64,000 nucleotides of DNA, taken from positions 62,001 to 126,000 of the forward strand of contig CBDFMS010000024.1 of assembly GCA_965249735.1 (NCBI GenBank). The letters are read 5' to 3'. Origin of the DNA: JANQSS01 sp965249735. Lineage in GTDB: Bacteria > Bacteroidota > Bacteroidia > Chitinophagales > Saprospiraceae. Position 1 is the first letter of the stretch. Each line of letters opens with the position of its first letter. The notes below the pieces were generated by a model. That model ran no database searches. It was not told the origin of the DNA and saw nothing but the letters and a program-made list of their open reading frames with translations. Shown in pieces: positions 26,585 through 34,953 of the stretch. Position numbers and translations under genes: made by a program.

Positions 26585-27637
26585 TTATTCTAACCGCGGT
26601 TTATATTTAGCTTCCTGGAAGAGTTCAGAGGCATCTTTTTTTACTAATTCATCAAATGATGTGTCAGGATAGCGTTGCATAAAGGCATCGATTATCTTAT
26701 ATCCAATAAAAATGGCTGCTCGTCCCGGTGCATCTGGTGGCATATCCGGTGAATTTGGTGCAGCACTGAGTAACCGCATAAATTTCGACCGTTGTGTAGA
26801 ATAAATAAGATCGTTTGAGACTAAAAAAGAATAAATATTCCGTTCATTGTCCTGAACCCATTGCAATTGATCCGGAGTATATTCCCAGATGACAGTGTCT
26901 GATAAAAATGGAAGAATATTATCTGAAAAATAATATTTTTTTCCTTCACGGATTAAGGCATCCAAAAATTGAGGATTTCGAGACTGAGGAAGCATGTCGT
27001 CGAGTAGCGCGTCGACCGCTTTTTTAATTAGATGGTCCTGGTTAAACGTCCGTGAATTATAACTGGAAAAACTAGGATCCAGTTTTACCATGGCGGCATA
27101 ATTTACACTATCTCCTAAAAATAAATCCAGGCTGAGTCCAACGCCATCTTTCGAATCGGATATTGGGAAAATAAAGCTACCATAAGCAAATTCAGTAACC
27201 GTAGTATACAGGTCTGGAACAGTGGCTGGCTGAAAATAATATTTGTAGTACCTCATCGCTTGATTCCACTGTTCTGAAAAATCACTAAAATTGCCATACT
27301 GCGCAGGAATTTTATGCTTCAACTCCTTAAACGTTTCAGCATCCAACATTTTATTAATTGTATATAATAAACTGTCCGTTATTGCGGGACGTGGTAAGGC
27401 CAGAATTCGATAAAAATATAAGTCAAATAATTTTGGAAAATTGGACTGCAAAACTTTAATATCTGTGTTTGATTCAATCGTATACAAAAGGCTATCAAAG
27501 CGGATAATGCGTGTATCGATATCGATACTTGATACATCAGGAATTTGCTCTTTACTGCCCATACAACCATAAAAATAGAATGCAAAGAAAACAATTCCAT
27601 TGAGAATTAATATAGCTGATTTGTTTAAATTTTTCAT
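26585..27637 (-). CDS. gldB: Gliding motility lipoprotein GldB
   Basis: This lipoprotein of about 350 residues has its lipobox ending at Cys (FAFYFYGC, about residue 25 from ATG 27637). The chosen start (MKNLNKSAILIL) gives a normal signal peptide; the upstream ATG adds eight residues. The family pattern is present: IRFDSLLYTIE, a long helical middle, and a C-terminal PPDAPGRAAIFIGYKIIDAFM. GldB is needed for gliding and type IX secretion in Flavobacterium. Its presence fits the two sorting-domain proteins in this window. Confidence 0.85.
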   Translation of the reverse strand: MKNLNKSAILILNGIVFFAFYFYGCMGSKEQIPDVSSIDIDTRIIRFDSLLYTIESNTDIKVLQSNFPKLFDLYFYRILALPRPAITDSLLYTINKMLDAETFKELKHKIPAQYGNFSDFSEQWNQAMRYYKYYFQPATVPDLYTTVTEFAYGSFIFPISDSKDGVGLSLDLFLGDSVNYAAMVKLDPSFSSYNSRTFNQDHLIKKAVDALLDDMLPQSRNPQFLDALIREGKKYYFSDNILPFLSDTVIWEYTPDQLQWVQDNERNIYSFLVSNDLIYSTQRSKFMRLLSAAPNSPDMPPDAPGRAAIFIGYKIIDAFMQRYPDTSFDELVKKDASELFQEAKYKPRLE

Positions 27638-27833
27638 TTCACGATTTGAGTGCATGTGCATTAAATAGGACTAACTGGTTTGCCGTCAAAATTCGTATGT
27701 GATCAAGGGGATTTAATCGACCCATAAACATAGGACATATTTTATAGGAAATGAAAATCAACTGCATTGTGTGATGAAGAGACAAACACAAATCATCAAC
27801 TGCCATGCGATCATCTGGTTAAAATCTTCTATT

Positions 27834-30146
27834 TCAATTAGTCTGCAATAGAGCAGATTTTAATTCAATTTGTGAATTGACAACATCAATCTCTTGATTG
27901 ACATTGAAAAATAGTTCACTGGAATTGAGAATATACCATTCCTCGATTAATCCATTTTCATAAGAATCGCCCAGGTCAATGAGCTGCCCTGCCGTCAAAT
28001 CCATGCCAATGAGAATTAAACCGCTTATTGACATAGGGTTAATGGAGAATGGTAAAAGGCTTGAGATCATCAAATCTGTCACCGTACCGTCAACACTTGT
28101 AGATTTACTGCGAATATCTATTCGGCCATCAACAGTTGAAATGTTAGTTGGGAGACCGGCATTTTCAAATTTGACGACACCTAATCCATCCGGAAATGCA
28201 TGGAGATTTCCGGAGCCAAGATTAAATACGGTGAACGGACTATGATAATTGGTCCGGACTTGTTGGGGACCATAGAGCGAATCCGGGAAATATTCTTTGT
28301 CGGTCTCAAGGTAGATGTTCCCACCAAGAAGAATTGTTCCAAGATCATTTTGAGTTATGCGAATATCGTCAGCGGTTCGGACACGAATTTCTTTTGCAAG
28401 TGGTGCATCAATGGCTGATTCCATGCCGGCGACAGAAACAAACGAGATATCCCTTAATGCGTCTAATAGTACTATGGCACCACCTGTTCCGGTAGAAATC
28501 TTTGCGGCTGCTTCATTGGACTGGACATTGATGCTATCTCCTGAAATCAGTCGTATAGTATCAGCTGCGACAATGATGGCCTCAGCAGGATTACCGGGCA
28601 TAGCCGAACTACGTAAATCAATATTGTCGAAAGCCAATAGATAGGCATCGTCAAAAATAATACCCGCGTGATGACCCACTTTGACAAATGATTCCATGGT
28701 GTTGGCTGACAGGCTTGTATAGAGTTGGCGTCCTCCGGAACGTAGGGTGAGATGTCCCGTAACCAAGCCCGCACCAGCCGTACGAATGTGATGACCGATT
28801 TGGGCGTAATTCATTGTCCCGCTATCTGATCGAAGAACAATAGAATCTCCTGTGTTGATTTCAATGCTTCCGTCGACCACATCATTGGATCCGAGCAAAC
28901 CCAGATGGCCGATCTGTGTAAAATGCATGGTTCCAGTACCTGAAAATGCCGATAAGCTTCCTCCTGTTATAATGAATATGCTATCCTGACATAAGGTTTG
29001 TGCCGCGGCTGCACTATGTCCGATCTGACAATTGGCAGAATCGCCAAAAGTCAAGGAGGCTGCATCCAGAACCACAGCCCATAGTCTTGCCTCTATGGAG
29101 ATAGGACCTGAAACAGTGGCTATATCCTGGCATTTTAACCTGTGTCCTACATGCGCGTCGCTATTGATTCCTGACCCTGCTCGGAGAACAAGACTACTTG
29201 AGTCGCTTAGTGTTATCCTGCCGCCAACATCAACAAGCGAATCGGTGGACGTATGAACATGTCCGATCCGTGCCTCACTGTGAGGACCAAAGCCCCCTTC
29301 AAGTATGGTATTGCCATTCATCGGTACATTCACTCCGACCGATCGAGCAGTGACGTCGAGTTTGCCTAATAAAGAGAAGGAACCACTATTTCGGTTTCCA
29401 ATTTGGGCAAAGGCGTTTTGGTCACCACCTGTCACCCAAATATTCCCTTCCTCGACATTTATGCGAATGTCTACATCGTGGGATTCAACATTCATTGGAC
29501 CGCCAAATCCGACAATAGCGTGTGCATCCAGCCCACCCCCCTGCACGAGGGTATAATTACCGGTTAAAATGGTGATGTTAGCAAGCAGACTGCCTTTATT
29601 TCTTCCTAATTGGGTTGTAGCCGCTGGCACAACAGGTGATACGATGGCCGCATAAATGGCTGCATCGACTAAAGTTGATCCCATGAGGGATGCAACCTCT
29701 ACAGCGCGAAGTGCTGGAGGAGGATATACAGGTAGTGGTATAAGATTATAAACAGGCAACCACGTTATTCCGGTTCCGACAATTACATTGGAAAGCCCAA
29801 ACAAATTGATTTTCCCAATCGTATCATTTTTGAGATCAGCATAGATCAAGACATTATTGTTGGAGGTTATCGACAAATCAAACGGACTTGTGTAAGCTAC
29901 ATCATCGATTACCGAAGTTTCAAATGAAAATAATCCGGCTTCATTAATGGTTACATTTTGTAAGGCAAGTTCATTGATGAGGGTCGTAATATTGAGATTG
30001 GCATCAGAGGCTGCGTCGATCGGTTGAAATGGGCTGGTCAAAGTGACATTTATATCGAGACCATTTGAAATTGTAAAAATCCGACTTTGGCCGTAGGATA
30101 AAAGGGCCAGGAATACAAGGGTGGTGACAACTGATAGCTTTTTCAT
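27834..30146 (-). CDS. Secreted beta-helix protein with an Ile-Gly-His repeat
   Basis: The 770-residue protein starts with a signal peptide (MKKLSVVTTLVFLALLSYGQ). Its middle half repeats a motif of the type (A/S)-x-(A/T)-Q-I-G-H about eight times: AHAIVGFGG, AFAQIGNRN, SEARIGHVH, SDAHVGHRL, ANCQIGHSA, HFTQIGHLG, NYAQIGHHI, SFVKVGHHA. The spacing is about 40-60 residues, each repeat surrounded by short beta strands (SLVLRAGSG, SIVLRSDSG). This looks like a right-handed beta-helix as in filamentous haemagglutinin-like adhesins. No type IX sorting domain is visible at the end. The function is unknown; adhesion or matrix formation is a guess. Confidence 0.8.
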   Translation of the reverse strand: MKKLSVVTTLVFLALLSYGQSRIFTISNGLDINVTLTSPFQPIDAASDANLNITTLINELALQNVTINEAGLFSFETSVIDDVAYTSPFDLSITSNNNVLIYADLKNDTIGKINLFGLSNVIVGTGITWLPVYNLIPLPVYPPPALRAVEVASLMGSTLVDAAIYAAIVSPVVPAATTQLGRNKGSLLANITILTGNYTLVQGGGLDAHAIVGFGGPMNVESHDVDIRINVEEGNIWVTGGDQNAFAQIGNRNSGSFSLLGKLDVTARSVGVNVPMNGNTILEGGFGPHSEARIGHVHTSTDSLVDVGGRITLSDSSSLVLRAGSGINSDAHVGHRLKCQDIATVSGPISIEARLWAVVLDAASLTFGDSANCQIGHSAAAAQTLCQDSIFIITGGSLSAFSGTGTMHFTQIGHLGLLGSNDVVDGSIEINTGDSIVLRSDSGTMNYAQIGHHIRTAGAGLVTGHLTLRSGGRQLYTSLSANTMESFVKVGHHAGIIFDDAYLLAFDNIDLRSSAMPGNPAEAIIVAADTIRLISGDSINVQSNEAAAKISTGTGGAIVLLDALRDISFVSVAGMESAIDAPLAKEIRVRTADDIRITQNDLGTILLGGNIYLETDKEYFPDSLYGPQQVRTNYHSPFTVFNLGSGNLHAFPDGLGVVKFENAGLPTNISTVDGRIDIRSKSTSVDGTVTDLMISSLLPFSINPMSISGLILIGMDLTAGQLIDLGDSYENGLIEEWYILNSSELFFNVNQEIDVVNSQIELKSALLQTN

Positions 30147-30299
30147 GACAATGAAGTTGGTTCGTTAATTCAATTCGACTTAAGGTATCGACAGGGCATA
30201 GATGGGAATTGTAGCCGAATGTCTAAAGTTAACCTATTTTAATTTGAGTTGCAAGGAGAATAATTATTGCCACCTTTATTTGGCTTGAAGATCCGAACA

Positions 30300-31661
30300 T
30301 TAAAAGTGTAATGCCACGAATTTTTCTATTTCTTTAAAAAACTGAATAATTTCTTCTTCGGTATTTGTAGAATTAATTGTGACTAATCGAATAAATGAGT
30401 TACCCTTAAACGAACCGTGACCAACAATTAAACACGAATTTTCTAGTAATTTTTGGCAAAGAACATCAGGTGGAATATTTTTATATACGAAACAAACACT
30501 GGGTGAGGTTCCATGATCATATAAGGTGTAATCATCATTCTGTCGAATGTAGTTTCTGGCCACATCAGCAAGATAATATTGATTGTCTACCATTTTTTCG
30601 AGGCCTTTTCTACCGATTGCTTTCCAAAGGGTCCATACTTTCAAGGCATCATTCCGTCGGCCACATTGTAGTGATGTCTTACCCAGGTTGAATTCGTCCA
30701 CATCACTTTGATAGAGGTAGTTTGCTTCGTTTGAAAATGAATCGTACAGATGTTTTTTATCGCGTGTGACCAGGATAGAACATGTCAGCGGTGTATTTAA
30801 CATTTTGTGCGCATTAAAGCTAAATGAGTCGGTTTTTTCAAGACCTTTTACAAGTGACTTATGGCTATTACTGAATATTACTCCACCACAATAAGCCCCG
30901 TCGATATGCAGCCACAAATCGTATTTTTCACAAATTGGATGGAGTTTTTCTATGGGATCAAATGCACCTATTACGGTAGTACCTGCCGTGGCATTCACAA
31001 AACAAGGAGTATGTCCTTTTTCTAAATCCTCCTTGATCTGCATTTCGAGATCTTCAGGCGACATACGCCCATAATCATCCACTGCAACAGCGCGCACATT
31101 ATTTCTGCCTATGCCGATTAAAGCGGCGTTTTTTGGAATGGAATAATGTGATTCGGTGGATGTATAAAATATCATTGATTTTCCTGCTCCGTCAAAGTGA
31201 ACATCTGGATTTGTTTTGTCACGCGCCATGATCATGGCCATTAAATTTGCCATGGACCCACCTGAAGCAAAGGTGCCGTCTGCACTTTCCGGGTAGCCGA
31301 TCATTTGGATAATTTTATGCAAGACGACTTTTTCCACGCCGACCATCGGTCCTGCTACTTTGTGTGTGTACATGCTATTGTTAAGCATAACGGCAAGTAA
31401 ATCGCCCAGGATGGCTTTCCCTTTTCTCCCACCAAAAAGCTGATTAAAAAATCGTACACTGGAGGTCTTCGGTGTGCTCAATACCAGGGTTTTGAGAACC
31501 GACGTGAATGTTTCCGGAGATGCCGGGTGCTCAGATAGTGACAGATCCATCGTTTCAATCATTGTAGCTGCCTCAACAGGGTCAGAAACAGCATGATCTA
31601 CCTCGTCTTGCAATAAAGCCTTAACCAAGTCATTAAAAAGTGCTAAATCAGATTTGATCAT
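30300..31661 (-). CDS. PLP-dependent group II amino acid decarboxylase
   Basis: This 453-residue enzyme is of the glutamate/aspartate/cysteine-sulfinate decarboxylase family. The PLP lysine is in SFNAHKML, with the Asp that contacts the cofactor ring in LHIDGAYCGG and the family block LQCGRRNDALKVWTLWKAIG near the C-terminal third. The last block resembles animal cysteine sulfinate decarboxylase and GADL1 as well as bacterial aspartate 1-decarboxylase. Beta-alanine for coenzyme A or hypotaurine are therefore both possible products. A cysteine dioxygenase-type gene in the same window makes the second idea attractive, but the two are 11 kb apart. Confidence 0.85.
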   Translation of the reverse strand: MIKSDLALFNDLVKALLQDEVDHAVSDPVEAATMIETMDLSLSEHPASPETFTSVLKTLVLSTPKTSSVRFFNQLFGGRKGKAILGDLLAVMLNNSMYTHKVAGPMVGVEKVVLHKIIQMIGYPESADGTFASGGSMANLMAMIMARDKTNPDVHFDGAGKSMIFYTSTESHYSIPKNAALIGIGRNNVRAVAVDDYGRMSPEDLEMQIKEDLEKGHTPCFVNATAGTTVIGAFDPIEKLHPICEKYDLWLHIDGAYCGGVIFSNSHKSLVKGLEKTDSFSFNAHKMLNTPLTCSILVTRDKKHLYDSFSNEANYLYQSDVDEFNLGKTSLQCGRRNDALKVWTLWKAIGRKGLEKMVDNQYYLADVARNYIRQNDDYTLYDHGTSPSVCFVYKNIPPDVLCQKLLENSCLIVGHGSFKGNSFIRLVTINSTNTEEEIIQFFKEIEKFVALHF

Positions 31662-31790
31662 AAATAATATCTTAAACTGGATGACAAATTTATGGTTTTA
31701 TGCCATAATGATTGACCTTTTGGCAACTACAAAATTGAATAAATAGGCTTCCCCTCAGATGTGGAAGGTCCTATCAAACATCTTCTTTTT

Positions 31791-32609
31791 CTAATTGTTG
31801 GCTCGTCTTTTAGTGACCATCAGTGTGATTCCTAAAAGGATAAAGGGAATACTTAATAATTGCCCCATATTATATGTCATATTATTTTCAAAGTCGACTT
31901 GATTTATTTTATAAAATTCAATAATAAAACGTGATACAAATAATAGTGTAAAAAACAGGCCGAAGATAAATCCATGTTTATATCTCACTTTATGCTTTTT
32001 ATATAAGTAGAGTAGAATGGCAAAGATTAAAAAATAGGCCATCGACTCATAGAGTTGAGCGGGATGTCTGGGAACCTGATCAATTCGGTTAAAAATCACA
32101 CCATAGTCACCATTTGTCGCCTTCCCAATAATTTCTGAGTTCATAAAATTTCCGAGACGAATAAAGGCCCCCGCCAACGCCCCTCCTATGGATACTTTGT
32201 CTAAAACATCAAAAACATTGGTCTTTGTTTTTTTACAAAAAATTACAATTGCAATAAATACAGCCAAAATTCCACCATGGCTGGCAAGTCCCTGAAAACC
32301 GGTGAAAGAAACCTGGCCATTATTTATTTGTATAGGTAGTAACATCTCTAGTGGATGCCTTAAATAGTATTCCGGCTCATAAAACAAACAATGTCCAAGA
32401 CGGGCTCCGATGACGGTGGCAATAAAAACATAAAGCGTGAGCTTGTCGAGGTCTTCAATGGACAAGCCTTCTTTGCGATAAATTTGTTTGACTACATAAT
32501 ATCCTGCTATCAGGCCACCAACGAATAGGAGGCTGTAGTATCGAAGCGAAAAACTTCCGAACAAGCGAATAATTTCGGGATCAGGATTCCATTCAAGGAT
32601 TAGGTTCAT
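31791..32609 (-). CDS. lgt: Prolipoprotein diacylglyceryl transferase
   Basis: This inner-membrane enzyme transfers diacylglycerol from phosphatidylglycerol to the lipobox Cys of pre-lipoproteins. The 272-residue protein has about seven membrane helices, the signature GAFIRLGNFMNSEIIGKAT, the catalytic-region IGARLGHCLFYEPEYYLRHP and VPRHPAQLYESMAYF. It would process the lipoproteins encoded here (GldB, GH3, sulfatase and others). It is divergent from nadC. Confidence 0.96.
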   Translation of the reverse strand: MNLILEWNPDPEIIRLFGSFSLRYYSLLFVGGLIAGYYVVKQIYRKEGLSIEDLDKLTLYVFIATVIGARLGHCLFYEPEYYLRHPLEMLLPIQINNGQVSFTGFQGLASHGGILAVFIAIVIFCKKTKTNVFDVLDKVSIGGALAGAFIRLGNFMNSEIIGKATNGDYGVIFNRIDQVPRHPAQLYESMAYFLIFAILLYLYKKHKVRYKHGFIFGLFFTLLFVSRFIIEFYKINQVDFENNMTYNMGQLLSIPFILLGITLMVTKRRANN

Positions 32610-32792
32610 TAATAAAATGATTATTTTTTATAAAAATTGTTTACTCCGTGTCTAAATGGTTGACTGTAAATATGTGGTGACCATGATGACGCGGCTGCAA
32701 AATACATATTCATTTGAATGTGGAGGCTGTGGTCTGACCCACATTGGAAAGTAACCAAGTTGTTTTTGTCAAAAACAAAGTAACACTTTGAC

Positions 32793-32800
32793 TACCTTTG
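32793..32800 (+). promoter_or_regulatory. Candidate nadC promoter -7 box
   Basis: TACCTTTG matches the Bacteroidota TAnnTTTG consensus exactly, 25 bp before the nadC ATG. The expected TTG about 19 bp further upstream is not clear. Confidence 0.5.
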
Positions 32801-32825
32801 TCCTCTTCAAAAAAAATCGAAAACG

Positions 32826-33680
32826 ATGTCTGGACTGAATGAAAAATTGCTACATGACTTCATAGAAAAGGCAATGACCGAAGATGTTGGAGATGGAGAT
32901 CATACTTCCATGGCATGTATTCCTGCAGGAGACAGGTGTGAGGCCTACTTGCTGGTCAAGGATGTAGGAAGCATATGTGGTATCGAAGTAGCCAAACGGA
33001 TATTCGCGTATGTGGACCCGGATTATGAGATGGAGGTATTGATCGCTGAAGGTTCTCATGTGAAGGAAGGCGATGAAGTTTTTCATGTACGCTGCAATAC
33101 CAGGGCCTTATTGATGGCCGAACGACTCGTCTTGAATACCATGCAACGATTGAGTGGTATATGCACATTGTCGCATCGGTTTGCCGTCGAAGTTGAAGAT
33201 CTGCCGGTAACCATATTGGATACACGAAAAACAACGCCGGTGCTTCGGTTTCTCGAAAAGTATGCCGTCGAAACAGGAGGATGTTCAAACTACCGTGATG
33301 GGTTATACGACTGGATCATGATCAAGGATAATCACATTGACGCAAGTGGTGGTGTCGTTCCGGCAATTGATCGCGTCGCTTTGTATCTAAAATCATTAGG
33401 ACGCAATTTAGGGATTACGATTGAAGTGAGAAATTTTGTGGAACTGCATCAAGTATTGGATCGTGGTGGTGTAACAAGGATCATGTTTGATAATTTTGAA
33501 ATTCCATTATTACATGAAGGTGTGGCTTCTGTAGATCATCGTTTTGAAACAGAGGCTTCCGGTGGAATTGTTCTTCGAAATGTCAGGGAGTTTGCACAGA
33601 CAGGTGTCGATTTTATTTCAGTTGGAGCTTTGACACACTCTGCACAGTCCCTTGACCTAAGTCTTAAGGTTAGATACTGA
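32826..33680 (+). CDS. nadC: Nicotinate-nucleotide pyrophosphorylase (carboxylating)
   Basis: This 284-residue quinolinate phosphoribosyltransferase makes nicotinate mononucleotide from quinolinate and PRPP. Landmarks are EDVGDGDHTS near the N-terminus, RLVLNTMQRLSGICT, DTRKTTPVLRFLEKYAVETGG, IMIKDNHID and FISVGALTHSAQSLDLSLK at the end. Quinolinate could come from the kynurenine genes at 14.4-17.3 kb, joining tryptophan degradation to NAD synthesis, or from the aspartate route elsewhere in the genome. Confidence 0.96.
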   Translation: MSGLNEKLLHDFIEKAMTEDVGDGDHTSMACIPAGDRCEAYLLVKDVGSICGIEVAKRIFAYVDPDYEMEVLIAEGSHVKEGDEVFHVRCNTRALLMAERLVLNTMQRLSGICTLSHRFAVEVEDLPVTILDTRKTTPVLRFLEKYAVETGGCSNYRDGLYDWIMIKDNHIDASGGVVPAIDRVALYLKSLGRNLGITIEVRNFVELHQVLDRGGVTRIMFDNFEIPLLHEGVASVDHRFETEASGGIVLRNVREFAQTGVDFISVGALTHSAQSLDLSLKVRY

Positions 33681-34029
33681 TTTATTTATTCTGTCTATCG
33701 GAAAGTGGGTCAACCACGCCATCCGATTAGTCATAATTATATACTCCACATTGGTATTGTAATTTTATAGAGTAATTGCGTATTCTCCCTACAAAAAGAA
33801 CAATAAACTGAATCTTAAATAACAGATTTAATTTTGAGACAATCTCGATTAAATATGTGCTAGTTAGTCCTGTTTATTCCCTCTTCTTATTCACCACCTA
33901 AGTCAACCTAATTTATTATCTAGTTCCGACTAATGAATCATTCAACCATTTAATTGAATCTATGGGTATCAACAGCTCATATTTTTTAGAATTTAGCAGT
34001 TAATCCGTATAACTTGTTATTTTAGTCTT
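33681..34029. other. Intergenic region with no recognised feature
   Basis: About 350 bp of AT-rich sequence between nadC and the substrate-binding-like gene. No ORF, hairpin or promoter box stands out, and no T-tailed terminator follows nadC. Confidence 0.4.
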
Positions 34030-34890
34030 ATGAAGCAACAATTAATTCGCGTTGGAGGCGTGCCGGAGCATTTTAATTTACCATGGCATCTTGGTATTGA
34101 AAACGGAGATTTTGAGCGGCGTGGTCTCCGAGTTGAATGGATCACCTTCAAAGGAGGCACAGGGGAAATGACCCGTGCACTTCGGCAAGGTGAAGTTGAC
34201 GTCTGCATCTTGCTAACTGAGGGCATCATCACAGACATAATAAATGGTAATCCGTCGAAGATTATAAGTGAGTATGTGATCACACCGCTGACTTGGGGCG
34301 TTCATACAGCTACTAATAATTCACTCGAATCTTACGATGACATTTTTGATAAAAAATTTGCAATAAGCCGTTTTAGATCGGGATCACATCTCATGCCAAT
34401 CGTGGATGCAAATGGAAAGGGAAAGGAAATAAGAAAGGATCAGTTCGTTATTATTAAAAACCTGGAAGGAGCACTTACGTCATTGGCTAATAATGAAACA
34501 GATGTCTTTTATTGGGAAAAATATACAACTAAACCTTATGTCGATTCGGGACAGCTGTGTCGATTAGGTGAATATTTAACACCATGGCCGTGTTTTATGA
34601 TTGCAGCGACAAATGATATTTTGGAGAATCAACCTGAAAACATTATTCGACTCTTGCGTACCATTCACGATGTTTGCGATGAATTTATGAGAGGCGATCA
34701 GGCCGTATCCTTAGTTAGTAGTCGATACAATTTACAGATCAAAGATGTCGAACGCTGGTTTCATAGTACAGAATGGGCGATTCATGGATGGGTGAGTAAT
34801 AAAATGATCCAAAGCGTAATTTATTATTTACGAAATGCGGAAATCATAAAACCCGATCAAGATGTTCCTGAGCTCATTTGGAAACGATAA
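34030..34890 (+). CDS. Cytosolic periplasmic-binding-protein-like protein (Ca3427/NMT1-like)
   Basis: The 286-residue protein has the type 2 substrate-binding fold of ABC transporter solute receptors: RVGGVPEHFNLPWHLGIENGDFE, then FKGGTGEMTRALRQGEVDVCILLTEG, and GALTSLANNETDVFYWEKYTT. It has no signal peptide, so it stays in the cytosol, as in the yeast Ca3427-like group. No transporter genes are nearby. The ligand is unknown; related proteins bind pyrimidine- or sulfonate-type molecules. It could be a sensor or an enzyme derived from a binding protein. Confidence 0.75.
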   Translation: MKQQLIRVGGVPEHFNLPWHLGIENGDFERRGLRVEWITFKGGTGEMTRALRQGEVDVCILLTEGIITDIINGNPSKIISEYVITPLTWGVHTATNNSLESYDDIFDKKFAISRFRSGSHLMPIVDANGKGKEIRKDQFVIIKNLEGALTSLANNETDVFYWEKYTTKPYVDSGQLCRLGEYLTPWPCFMIAATNDILENQPENIIRLLRTIHDVCDEFMRGDQAVSLVSSRYNLQIKDVERWFHSTEWAIHGWVSNKMIQSVIYYLRNAEIIKPDQDVPELIWKR

Positions 34891-34953
34891 AGCTTCCCGT
34901 TCTTGCTCATCTTCCCAAGTACTTTGTTGATGTTTCGTTCATTTTTGAATCAA

